From positions 10,429,001-10,493,000 of the forward strand of contig NC_065875.1 in NCBI RefSeq assembly GCF_933775445.1: 64,000 nucleotides of DNA, in the 5' to 3' direction. Numbering within the stretch: the first letter of the stretch is position 1; every line of letters begins with the position of its first letter. This document shows, in pieces, positions 35,841 to 47,484 of the stretch. The DNA comes from Argentina anserina. Its lineage: Eukaryota > Streptophyta > Magnoliopsida > Rosales > Rosaceae. The notes below the pieces were generated by a model that ran no database searches, had not been told where the DNA came from, and saw only the letters and a program-made list of their open reading frames with translations. The translations under genes and the position numbers were made by a program.

Positions 35841-35849
35841 GTTCCTCAT

Positions 35850-36480
35850 AAACTGAATTCAAGATTCCCACAAAGCCCTCTGAAGCTTGGATTTGGGACC
35901 CTGAATAGATGCTGATGAAGTTCCAGATGTTGCGGCAAGTCTGGGTGATTTCCTGATGGCATTCCCTGTAGGATTCTTTGATGTCTTCCTTGAATCTTTT
36001 GCATTTTCAGTTGTTGTCTCATGCATTGATTCGGACTAGGAATTAATTAAATGGATAGTGTGTTAGCAGTGGCATGTATAAAATTCATGATGCAAAAAAC
36101 TCATCTTAATTATTAATCACATATGAACTAGAACTAGTAAAACTTACCTCAGAAGCATTACACACCACATTGAATTGTTTTCAGGAATATTTTCATTCCC
36201 TTCATCAGCATTAGAGTCAATATTAAGATTAGCACTGACATTAGACCTCAGATTCACATTTTGGTTGGCATTATCATGAACCATGTTAGGCTGAACAGAT
36301 GATGCTTGAGAGTTGGCACTGTCCTCAATTGCTTCAGCAGCTGGGAGTGTTGGTACACTAGAAATTTGATGCACAACTTGAGGGTCTGGTGCAAAAGCAT
36401 CAGTTGGAGGTGCAACCTTTTGATTCACAACAGCTCGAGGGGCACTAGCAGGAGGCATCGCAGCATGGTCACCCTTGATT
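35850..36480 (-). other. Possible 3' exons of an unrecognised gene
   Basis: A minus-strand segment at 36458-36144 is open for 104 codons (MPPASAPRAVVNQKVAPPTD onward), rich in Ala, Pro, Asn and Ser, and ends at a good donor (GAG|GTAAG). A second open segment at about 36037-35868, preceded by a TAG acceptor, ends RALWES-stop and contains KSPRLAATSGTSS. The two could be spliced, though phase across the join is uncertain. Low-complexity Ser/Asn/Pro C termini like this occur in transposase-derived proteins, but no domain is visible. Confidence 0.35.
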
Positions 36481-37448
36481 CACACCCTGCATTCCATTGC
36501 ATTTATACATTAAATTTTATTACAGCAACAATTTATTATACCAATAGGCTGAAAATTATGTTCAAAGAATCCTTTGCAAGTCTAATTTAAGTAGGTGATG
36601 ATTGAAGACTCAGAAAGGTTGTAAAAGATCTCAAATAAGTTGTTTTATACAAAGGAGCTGCATGTTTGAGAAATTTCCAGAAAACAGGTACCAAGAGAAG
36701 AAAATTCACCAGAAATTGACATTTCAATATTTTTAAGTGAAAATCTCCAGAACTGAAAATATACACGCAAAGCTACAATCTTCCAAAATTTCAAGTCATT
36801 TGGAGTTCAAATGAATGGTTACACAAAGATCCAAAGTCACTGAATCAGCAGAATTCCTAAAACACAGTACAAACTTTGAAATAGCACAAGTTTCTCAAAT
36901 CAACTCCGTTTTGCATGAAACCAAAACTAAAACGATATTTAAAGAGTCTATTTTGAGCTGTTAAAAACTGAGAAAGAAGTAAGAAGGCTAGGTTTTTCGT
37001 TAAACAAGGAATAGCCTACTGGTTCGGTTTGGTTATGTCATTGAGACAATATGGCGAACACTTGATGTGCACTATGTCTACCTACCCAGTGGAGTTACCA
37101 AATCTATCTAATAATCAAATGATCATCCCAACATCTTTGAACACAAGGAACAAAACATAGAGCAGATGATCCTACCTACACATAGAGCAAAACAATAAGT
37201 TTCGGGTAGCAAGATGTCTTAGAAATGCAAGATTTTCCTGCTAAACGCAGATGTGACATAAATTCCGGTGTTGGTTGGGTTCTGAAGTGCTATTATTATT
37301 ACCTATTATACATGCAGTATGCACCACACGTTTATGGAATATCATATGACAGTGCTTTTATCATTTTTTCATAGAACTTTATTTTAGTTATAAATTTTAT
37401 CATAGAATATCTAGCAGATGTATCATATTTGCATAACATATAGGTGTG
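36481..37448. other. Intergenic, no gene seen
   Basis: AT-rich with short poly-A and poly-T runs. No ORF, repeat or RNA gene that I can support. Confidence 0.5.
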
Positions 37449-37642
37449 CAAGGACGTAGCTACACGCTACGGTAGCTGTAGTCCATCTCAAATTACTAAA
37501 AAACTTACATTTCTAGCTAAATTTAGTGTTAAAATTTAGATGTTAAATATTAACTCACCCCAAATTTCTATATATATAATTCATAAATAATCGTAAATTT
37601 TTTTCTAACCCAACCCATTATGAAATCCTGGCTCCGCCCTTG
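37449..37642. mobile_element. Short hAT-like MITE
   Basis: The left end CAAGGACGTAGCTACACG and the reverse complement of the right end CAAGGGCGGAGCCAGG are related. The flanks TAGGTGTG and TAGGCGTG are 8 bp with one mismatch, as expected for an older hAT insertion. Length is 194 bp, non-coding. Confidence 0.7.
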
Positions 37643-37908
37643 TAGGCGTGCAGAATAATGTGATTAATCTGACCAGGTCTGTTGGTCTGTTGTTGGATCT
37701 TTCAGGAGAGGGTTCTTGCTGAAAACACTTGGAGTTGATTCCCCTTTTCCCAATCCAAGCACCAATTTATAATTACCATTCCTCAAAAGAGCCAAACTCC
37801 AAATTCTATAGCCAACTTTTTTGCTCCACCTTCAGCCAGTTTACAGGAAACTCTTCTTCTCATCAATTTATCTATGAGTTGTACATATCTATTTATTTTA
37901 TTGGGAGC

Positions 37909-39812
37909 CTAAAAAGCACGGAGACGCCGCCTGAGCTGCGTATCGCTTGTCTGACACAGACACACTCGGATACGCTTGGACACGCGAACTGATTTTGGAC
38001 ACGGTTTGGACACGCGTGTCCATTACGAAGGACATAGTGGGATATTTTTGTCCATACAAAAATCTTAGATCAAAACCCTCACTACGCGCAGTTTTCTCGA
38101 TCAGGTCCATGGCAGCTACATCAGAGATCGTCCCAAGCCTTAACTTGCTGCTTCATAGCCTCCGTTGAGTCCTCGTGGTTCCTGAGTCGCCCAGATTGAA
38201 GAAGAAAATGGCTAGGTCGGTGATAGAGGAAGAACAAAGACAAAAAAGGGAGAAAATTAGAATCTAGGTTTGAGAAACTGAGAACAAAATTGAATTCACT
38301 TCTCTTTTTTTTTTTCACCAAGTCATCGAAACCCAGCAACAACATCTCCTTCCTTTTCTCTCATCCCCAAACACCCAAACACCTTTTAGTCTTCTTCTTC
38401 TACTGTAAGTCTCTTTTCTCCTATGTATAGTGTTCTTGTATTTTTGTTTGTTATCATAATTTGGGGATTGTTTTTAGGGTTCAATCTCTCAATTGGGAGA
38501 TTGTGTGTGTTTAGGGTTCAGGGTTATTGGTATTCAATGTTTCTATATAGCTTCTCTCTCTTTCTAGCTAAGCATATTATTTCACAAGATTCGTAGAATT
38601 TCAAATATCATTCCAAATAAAGATAGGAAGGAGAAAATTGTGTATTACGTTTTTACCATTGCTTAATTGTTATTGTTCATTCTTAACTGGAGGAAGATGG
38701 AATATACCAGAAATTTGTTGCTTATTTTTCGTTATGTTTGACGGGTTGTGTGAAATGAATTTGGATTGGCATCAAGGCAATTACACAAATTCTTCAAGTC
38801 TAGGCTTCAATGCTTCATTTGGAGTTTGTTTGGCTATAAGCCTACAACTAAAAGTTGGATCTTCTAGGATTGTTCTTCTTTGGAGTTGGTATATTTAAGT
38901 TGCTTGAAGGTTTCATCAAGTGAGAATGAAGTATGTTGAATCTTAATTGTCTCATATATTTTAAATCTGTGATTTTTGTGCAGTAAATATTTTGGCTAAA
39001 AGTGAAGTAGTTAGGTTTGGTATTTGCAACTGGTGTCTTATAGACAATTGTAATAGACATCCTAAAGAATAATTGAGAACTGGAATTTCAGAGAAAGAAT
39101 TTTTCTATAAATTACTTATCATTTTTTGAAGTTGCAAACCTGCATTGGAAAAATGATAGATTTTGAATATGTGATTTTTGTGCAGTAAATATTTTGGCTG
39201 AAAATGAAGTAGTTAGGTTGGGTATTTGCAAATGATATCTTCTAGACATTTATAAAAGACATCCTAAAGAACAATTGGGAACTTGAATCATATTAAAAGG
39301 ATTTGTCTACAATTACTTATCATTTTTTAAAGTTGCAGACCTGCATTGAAAAAATCACAGATTTTGAATTTGTGTTGACAGATTTTTTTTTTCTTTTTCA
39401 GGAAGTATGAGTGCAGTAGGATCAACTCCTATTAGTTCTAGTGTTGGATCAGTTAATGCCGGTGGTAATGTTGGATATGGAGGTGGTCATGAAGATCGTC
39501 AAATAGAGGTAATTGGAGGTGGCAATGTAGTTTTTGCAATATCTACTACAATGGCTCGTATACAAGAGTTCGGGCACATTTGTTAAGCGAAGGAGGGGGA
39601 ATTGCGGGGTGCCCTAAGGTTAATCCCATAGCTATATTACTTATTTTATAAAACTATATTATTATTTTTCTTAATTAGATATATATATTAAAAATATATA
39701 TTTAATTAACTTGTCCCAAACGTGTCTGTGTCCAACAAAAATTTCATGTGCCGTGTCCGCGTATCGAATTGTGTCAAATACGGACACTCGTGTCCGTATC
39801 TGTGCTATATAG
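37909..39812 (+). mobile_element. hAT element, internally deleted, with BED-domain relic
   Basis: TTGGGAGC stands on both sides (37901-37908 and 39813-39820). The ends are CTAAAAAGCACGGAGACG on the left and, reversed, CTATATAGCACAGATACGG on the right. The 8-bp TSD and AGCAC ends mark hAT. Subterminal ACACG/CGTGT motifs are abundant at both ends. Near the right end a probable exon after a polypyrimidine acceptor (ATG at 39407) starts MSAVGSTPISSSVGSVNAGG. A different frame at about 39565-39630 reads RAHLLSEGGGIAGCPK, which resembles the end of a BED zinc finger in hAT transposases. The catalytic part is missing. Confidence 0.85.
38969..39375. repeat. Tandem duplication of about 202 bp in the hAT element
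   Basis: GTGATTTTTGTGCAGTAAAT begins units at 38969 and 39171, each ending with a CAGACCTGCATTG-like segment before an AT-rich tract. Divergence of roughly 10-15% suggests that the duplication predates recent activity. Confidence 0.85.
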
Positions 39813-39970
39813 TTGGGAGCTTATACTATATGTACTGGAGAGCTCGTCAGTATTGAGATTTAATGTGTTGTTGTGTCAACCTGCCAAAAGAACAATATTG
39901 AGGCTTTGAATTATTAAGGGAGAAACCTTTCATGACCTTCAAAGCTTTTCAAATTTGGCATTACAATATT

Positions 39971-40692
39971 GAGAGATTTTAAATACACACCTCAAATCTC
40001 TTAATACACACTCATACTTAATACACCACATATTTCAATTCTCATTCCAATATTTTTACTAAATATACCACATAAAAAACCTAAAATACCCTTGAATTAA
40101 AAAATCACGAAATACGTCATTATTTGGATTTACAAGGCTACTTTTTACCGTGATTAGTATATTAACATCTTCTAGATATTCATATCGATTCTTATTTGTT
40201 CTTACGAATCATATAGATTGTAATTATTATTATTTTAAATTCTTTAATCATAAAAATGATAAACAACATATATATATATAAGAGAAAGGGATGAATTGAT
40301 TGTTTGAAGAAGATGAACATTTCTTTGTTAAGAATGTATGAAGATGAACTTTAATGAAGGATGAAAAATTATAATTCTTTTTCATTAATGACCTTGTTTG
40401 GGACTCTAAAAATAGAAATGATCTATTTCGGTGAAAATTAAGGAATGAATTGATTGTTTGAATCTCTCGCTTAATTTTCCATCAAAATATATACTAATTT
40501 AAATTCTCCTGTAAATTTTCTTATTTTAATTGTTTCTAAAAATAAATTCTTAGTTTTGATAATTTAGTTTGTTTTTAATTTTCTGAATTATTACATGTAC
40601 ATATTTTGGTCATTCAACATACATACAAAATGTTATTATTGAATAATAGGGGTGTGTATCAAACGTTTATGGGTGTGTATTTAAAACTTCTC
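39971..40692. mobile_element. MITE with 9-bp TSD (Mutator-like)
   Basis: TACAATATT flanks both sides (39962-39970 and 40693-40701). The ends GAGAGATTTTAAATACACACC and, reversed, GAGAAGTTTTAAATACACACC form TIRs. Inner copies of AATACACAC extend the ends. It is 722 bp and non-coding. The 9-bp TSD fits Mutator-like elements. Confidence 0.82.
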
Positions 40693-40701
40693 TACAATAT
40701 T

Positions 40702-41873
40702 GGGTTTGTATATTATTTGTTTTGAAAAGTTAGTAATTTGGAGGTCATTACCACAATTCTTATGCCTCAATCTAGAATGTAACAACAAGTTCTAGTAACC
40801 TCAGATTAGAACCTGGTATGTGTTTGTGTGATTAATTTAGTTCAAGAAACATCCTCATTTAGAACCATGTTCTCCATATTCTCTTATAAATGACAAGTAC
40901 AGAGCCATGCCAGGTATATATGGATTTGAATATCTGCATCTCTATGAGAAGATACAGTTGACTAGATGAAGAGACAGCTCCATTGTTAACAAGAACCAAA
41001 CCAATTCCTCTCTTCCGGTTTTGATCATATACGAAAACAAATTTGTCGCTTATCCCTATTATGTCCATCACCCTAAATAAATGTTAAGTGTCTTTTATAA
41101 TACTATAATTATAAATTTGTTAAGAAAAATGACATTTGATATTTACTTAGGGTGGTGGACATGATAAGGGTGAGCGACAAATTTGATTCCAATCATATAC
41201 AGTGTATATAAATCAAATCGGAAACCCACCAATTCCTCCTCCAAGTCTCGGCTCGGGTCGATTCTGTGCAGTCATCTCTCTGTCTAAACAAACGGGTTTC
41301 GTCGAACAAGCTCATGATGCCTCTGCGCTGGTATACGAAGTGCCATCATCGACAGCCTCTGCAAGATATCTTGAGGGGTTGCCAGGTCTATAGCTCTTTC
41401 CCACTCGGAACCGGCTGCTGATGTGGAGGTTATCACTCACACCAATATCCTCGCCTGATTGATACATAAGTCAGACATTACTGCATAAAGTCTACCCTCT
41501 TAGTTAGAATGGATTTCTGGTTTGAATTCTCTTAGTCAAGATTTCCTGCCATTGATTTCATTACTGTTGCCATGTGGGGACTGTGATAAGACATGCTATT
41601 TGTCTTGGTTGGAACAGGCCAGCAAGATTGATTCCTGCAGATAAAGGGTGTGTGATGTGGAAACCAAGTCTCTTCACATGACAGCACTAGGCTAATTGAT
41701 AACAGTGATGTAAATTATTTGAGAGGATATAATAGCTGGTTATGTGATAACCACACAAAATATTCTTGAGGAGATACAGTTGACTAGATGAACTGGTTTT
41801 CATACATAGATGAAGAGACAGCTCCATTGTTAACAAGAGCTGGTTTCTGGCTTTGATCATAAAACTGGTATAT
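40702..41873. other. NLR upstream region with duplicated leader
   Basis: A stretch of about 90 bp containing GATACAGTTGACTAGATGAA and GAGACAGCTCCATTGTTAAC occurs at about 40950-41040 and again at 41774-41870, just before the NLR start. GC-richer DNA at 41230-41400 is open in one plus frame and may be an untranslated exon or a gene fragment; I do not recognise it. Confidence 0.5.
41038..41185. mobile_element. Foldback MITE, 148 bp
   Basis: The left arm (CAAATTTGTCGCTTATCCCT, then CATCACCCTAAATAAATG) is the reverse complement of the right arm, with few mismatches and a short AT-rich loop. It lies inside a duplicated NLR leader. Confidence 0.8.
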
Positions 41874-44800
41874 ATGGCTGAGGCTATTGTTTCCATTGTG
41901 GTCGGAAGGCTCGGAGACTTCATCATTCATGAAGCCAATCTCTTGTGTGGAGTCAGGGACCAGGTTGAGCTTGCACAGACAGAGCTACAGATGATGCAGG
42001 GCTTCTTGAAAGATGCAGACAAAAGGCAGAAGGATGATGAAACAGTGCGCATTTGGGTTGCCAAAGTTAGAGATGCTGCTTATGATATGGAGGATGCCAT
42101 TGAAATCTTTACCTTTAGAGTCTCTTCCGAGACGAGAACGCTTGCTTGTTTCTTGATTAAAGGATATGGTGTTCACAAGATTGTTGCAGAAATTGAGAAG
42201 ATCACAACCAGAATCTCTAGCTTGAGGCTGAGTTTGCAGACTTACAACGTCAGAGAAATAAGAGAGAGTAGAGATGGTGTGATCTCTTCATATCAAAGGC
42301 ACCAACAACTGAGGCGAACTTACTCGCACATCATTGAACCTCATGTTGTTGGGTTACAAGACAACATAAAGGATTTGGTTACACATCTCGTGAAGAATGA
42401 GAATTGCCACAAAGTTGTCTCTATCTGGGGAATGGGTGGTTTGGGGAAGACCACTCTTGCCAAGCAGGTTTATCACCACAGCGAAGTTAGGCGCCATTTT
42501 AGTTGTTTTGCTTGGGTGTGTATATCTCACAGATTTCAAGTAAGGGAAGTCTGGGAAGGAATTCTAGTTAAACTAATTTGTGCTACAAATGAGCAACGAG
42601 AAGAAATTGCGAGAATGAAGGAGGATGAAATTGCCAAAAAGCTTTATCTTGTTCTACAAGAAAGGACATGTTTGGTGGTGCTTGATGATATCTGGAGTAC
42701 TGAGACATGGGATTCTTTGAAAGCTGGATTTCCACATGAGAAAACCATGAGCAAGATACTACTCACTACACGCAACAAAGGAGTAGCTCTACACGCAGAT
42801 AGGAAAGGGTTTCTTCACCAACCTCGACCACTGAATGATTGCGAAAGCTGGCAATTGTTTGAGATCATAGCTATTTTTGGAAGGGAAGAAACAAGTATGT
42901 ATCCACTCCACCTATTTTACTTCACTTTTCTTGTTCATGTGCTGAGTTACATTCTACACATTAATCTGCATAATTGAGATCAATATTACTTTGGTTATTC
43001 TTCTCAATAGTATCAAATCTGTAATCTCTCAATACTTCACTTCATTTTCAAATTGTATTGTAGACATGAGCATTATCAGATACTTGGTTCATTATTGAAT
43101 AACGAATTGTGATTGACAATAGCTGTATATCATCATTTTAAGATATACAATTTATATGTGCTAGAGTTGATTATTAGAGAGGAATGAACTTATGTAGTAA
43201 AGAAACTCAAGTTCTCGCAACAATTTTTTGATCCTCAAGTATTCTTAGATGAATTTTTCAATCTATTTGAATATATGAGAATTGGTAATTTCTTTATATT
43301 TCAGAGGAGTTGATCTCTTAGAAACAAGGGCAGCAAATTTATCATTGCCTTTTCTCCTTGTTTTTCAGATCCTGAAATCCACTCAAAGATGAAAGAGTTG
43401 GGAAAGAAGATGCTTTTGCATTGTCGAGGTCTGCCGTTAGCCATCAGTGCACTTGCAGGGCTTCTAGCTAGAAAAGACACAATTGATGAGTGGAATACAG
43501 TGCTTAAGAATGTTTATTCATACATAAGAAGAGGAAGAGGCCATGAAGAAGAATATGCAGGTGCATCGTGGGTTTTGGCATTGAGTTATGATGACTTACC
43601 ATATCATTTAAAGCCATGCTTTCTGTATTTAGGTCACTTTCCTGAGGATTCTGAAATACCAGTGACATTGTTGACTTAATTATGGATGGCAGAAGGTCTA
43701 ATATCTTTTGGGCAACAAGGACAAAGTTCCAGTGGATCATTGGAGGAAATAGGGTACAGCTACTTGTGTGAATTAGTGGAAAGGTGTGTGGTTCAAGTTG
43801 GAGAAAGGGGTTTAATCAGAAAGATTAAAACTTGCTGCATCCATGATCTAATGAGAGACTTATGCCTGTTAAAGACAGAAGAGGAGAACTTCCATCAAAT
43901 TGTCAACTTTTCAAGCAAAAAAGAGGCAATCTATCCTTCTGCTTCGTCCACAGTAAGTATGAGTAAAGTTCGTAGACTTGCAATTTATTTAGATTCTGAA
44001 GCTGACAGATTGCTTCCACCAAAAGATGAAAGAAATGACCACCTCAGGTCCTTGTTATACTTTGTACCAAGAAACTGGATGCCGCGAAATCAAAGATTGG
44101 TACATTCAGTTTTTAAGGTCTTCAAACTGCTTAGAGTTTTGAAGTTTGAAAATATGAGTAGAGAAGTAGAGCTGCCAAGTGAAATTGGGAATATGGTTCA
44201 TCTCAGATTCCTAAGCCTAAGGCGTTGCCATATAAAGCGGTTGCCATTGTCCATAGGGAATTTGAAGAGCATGCAAACTCTAGATTTTCGATTTCGTCAA
44301 CTGGATATTGTTCCAAATGTGCTGTGGAAGATGGAACAACTGAGACACTTGTATTTACCTCTGTACTACCGTGCAAGTGGTAAACTGCGACTATCTACCC
44401 TTCACAATTTGCAGACCTTATTACATGTTGGCAACTCTCATTTGAGTGATATTACTGACCTAACCAATCTCAATAAATTGGCTGTGCAATTGTCGAGCCC
44501 CTCAAAGAATTTGGAGAAGGTATTAACATCTACAAGCGGCACACTTGAGCGCCTCAGGTCTCTATATGTGCATAACTTGGTCGGAACTCGTAGTTGTGCA
44601 GAGGTTTCACAAATAGTTTCAAGATGTCTCAACCTTTACAAGCTTGATTTGAAAGGTCCAACTGTAGAGTTACCAAAAAACCTACATTGCTATCCAAATC
44701 TCACCAAGTTATGGTTATGTCGTTGCTTTCTAAAGGAGAATCAAATGTCAGTACTAGAGAAGCTGCCAAAGTTGAGAAGTCTTTCCCTCCAATCCAACAC

Positions 44801-45119
44801 ATTTGAGGACAGTGTCAAGACACTCGTCTGCTCCAAAGGAGGCTTTCTTCGTCTTGAATTCCTCTCGCTTTATTACATGGATGAAATAGATGAGTGGACT
44901 GTGGAGGAAGGAGCCATGCCTAATCTCTGCCGGTTGAAGATTTCGCGGTGTAGAGGATTGACCACATTTCCAGATGGTTTGAGATATAACAGTAGCCTTA
45001 AAGAGTTGTGCATTACACGGATGCCTAGGATCTTCCTTAGTAAACTTCAGGAAGGAGGAGAAGACTTCTATAAAATCAAACATGTGCCTTCGCTTGTATT
45101 TGGAGAGGCACGCGACTAG
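41874..45119 (+). pseudogene. CC-NB-LRR resistance gene with one premature stop
   Basis: Exons 41874-42894 and 43369-45119 join in frame (ACA A|AT CCT) to 923 sense codons interrupted by TAA at 43677-43679, codon 444. Residues 1-130 are an Rx-type coiled coil with an EDVID-like EDAIE (about 73-77). The NB-ARC has a P-loop GMGGLGKTT (186-194), kinase 2 LVVLDDIW (267-274), KILLTTRN and GLPLAI. The MHD site reads IHD in CCIHDLMRDLC. A leucine-rich repeat region fills the rest (LRFLSLRRCHIKRLP, NLQTLLHVGN, LRSLSLQSNTF) to the TAG at 45117. The nearest relatives by motif are RPP8/RPP13-like CNLs, intracellular sensors of pathogen effectors. The stop replaces the residue before LWMAEG, where Gln is usual, so CAA to TAA is likely. 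Everything else is intact. The shortened product would keep the coiled coil and most of the NB-ARC. A sequencing error is an alternative. Confidence 0.85.
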
Positions 45120-47484
45120 GTACCTTATTTTCACTTCTATCATGCTTCACTACTGTTCATTAGTTCTGTTATACTACTTTTTGAGTCTGCTTCTGCCATT
45201 TGGTCTTTCTTCTGGTTCATCACTCATATAATCAAGCAGCTCGTTCATTAATCTTACTGATCACTAATTGCCATGTCCAGGAAAAATGTAAAAGAAAATG
45301 TGTGGAGTATGTGGCCGGTGATCATCCATTTCATGGCAAAGTGATATCTGCTGATCAATCCGAAATCATGCAGACTTCCTTTAATGTATGAAGATTTAAT
45401 CTATTCGGCCAAAGTGGCAATTGCTAACACGGTTTTCTCATCATCAGATCAAGAGAAATTACTGTACAGAACTTGTATCTGTATGACACTATGACTCAAT
45501 GTCATTTGCTTGTGCATCTATTTTCAAACCTAATTTGAGGAGAATTGCAACGATGCGTGTGTGAGTACATGTATTATACATATTCTTACTACAGAACTTC
45601 TATTCTAGATCAAAATCTGCATGCTTCTACTATGAAGTATTCTATTTTGTATAGAAGTATGCATAACCTACAAGTTTTGATCTCTATACCATGTCACAAT
45701 TTTTTTTTGTATGATTTGATTGATTTCAATCCCAGAGGTGATTCAAGGGATCCAAGGGATCTATCAGAGGAAATGCACAATACTCTGAACTTGATCTTCA
45801 TTGTGGTAGTTACAATTGGCTAGCCGTTGCTGAAATACTTCCAACATAGAGCATGCAATAACCTCTTGGTTTCTTAGGATTGGTAAATTCTTCCTGATGA
45901 AGCATCTGCAGTAATTATTCAGCCGATGAGCTTGTTGAAACACGCAATAAAAAAAAATCAATGAGAGATGGCGTAGAATTTATTCAAAAGTTTCATCAAT
46001 TACATTAAGAAGTGTGATAAAATAATGAAAAATTAATCTCTGATAAATGACGAGAAAACATAGGAAATCAAGCAAATACCTGCGCACCCAATATTGGTTA
46101 TGGACCAATATTGTTGGCCTCTATATCTACAGACGAGTGTAAACCTTCAAGCTCATTCACTGCTTCTAATCTCAGACTTGTTCTGGCCACCATTAGATCC
46201 TCACATGAAAACCTTACCCTTCTCTTCCTCTAAATACTAAAGTACTGTAGTAACCTTTCTTACGAGTTAGGACAAAGTTGTAACATGGAGAAATTTTTCT
46301 GTGATACCGTAGCACCACGTGGCAATACACAGTGGTCTACCATTCCAATCACAATTTGACATGTAAGATTTAATCAGAAAAATTATATTTTAGCTTTTTG
46401 TTAAAGACTATTTTAGGTTTCTTTCTAAAACCATAAACCTTAAACCCTAAATCATCAATACTCATGAAGGTCATTTCACAAATAATAAAAATGTTAGATT
46501 ATAATTTTAGTGTAATAAATCCACGTGTCGAAATATAATAGGTAATGAGTATCACTAGTCATTGTACACCTCCTTATAAGGGGGTCAAAGAACCTAAATA
46601 TCGTTTTTGGGGATCATGTAATTTGGTACATTATAACAATTGGACTATGTAGTATGTACTATTAATATAGCATTCATTTAACCATCGGAAAAAGACTACA
46701 GTAGAATGATCTCCACCAAAGATGATCTGTGAAGTTGAGGTTCATTGATTTAAACTTCAAAGTGTCCACTTGTATTCAAAACTAGTGCTTTACTGTTTTT
46801 CTTTCCTCTTTGAAAGGGGTAGTTGCTTTCCTGTTTGGAGATGTTACATTCGATTAAAGAAAACGATGAGACAACAACAAACTATCATATAGAGGGAAAA
46901 GGAGGATATTCTTTATTTCCAGAGAGTTGTCCCAGAGCAAACAAAATCTAATTTTGTATGAAAAATAAACTAAAACTTACAAAATTAGACAAATGCCAAA
47001 ATTACATGTGGTGAGAGTATCTGTGGTCCAAGGTAAAAGAATTGGCAGCTAAAAAGGAGGAATGAATCCAAAATCTGTGGACAACAACACGATCACCCCA
47101 TGTTGCTATTTTCTCTAACCATATCTTCTGAGCAAAAACTGGGATCACTGTATGGCATGTATAATACAAGTTCATTTATACACTGCTTTACACACCAACT
47201 TAGGGAAACCCTGCGTTATCAGAAAGGGATCCCCAAAAACAGTAAAGTATTTCTCCTTAGATTAATTATTGGATTTCGAGGAACCTCATTTATATCATGT
47301 ATCATTTAATGCCTGCCAAAAGAATTCCTTCCAAAGAATAATACCTGCAAGGTAATAACGAAAAACATTTCGGTTGGTTGATTTTAGGAATCATTTAAGA
47401 GACTTTCCAATCTATTGCTATTCAACAGAACCAAGGGAATGTAGCAAACATGTACTTGAAAAATAATAACTTACTCCAATAACT
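45120..47484. other. Intergenic between NLR and transporter
   Basis: The first few hundred bases are probably the NLR 3' region; a stretch at about 45280-45390 is open in the plus strand but unrecognised. At about 46284-46608 an imperfect inverted repeat (GGAGAAATTT..CACGTGG and its counterpart ending CACCTCC) may be a degraded MITE. The rest shows nothing. Confidence 0.4.
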
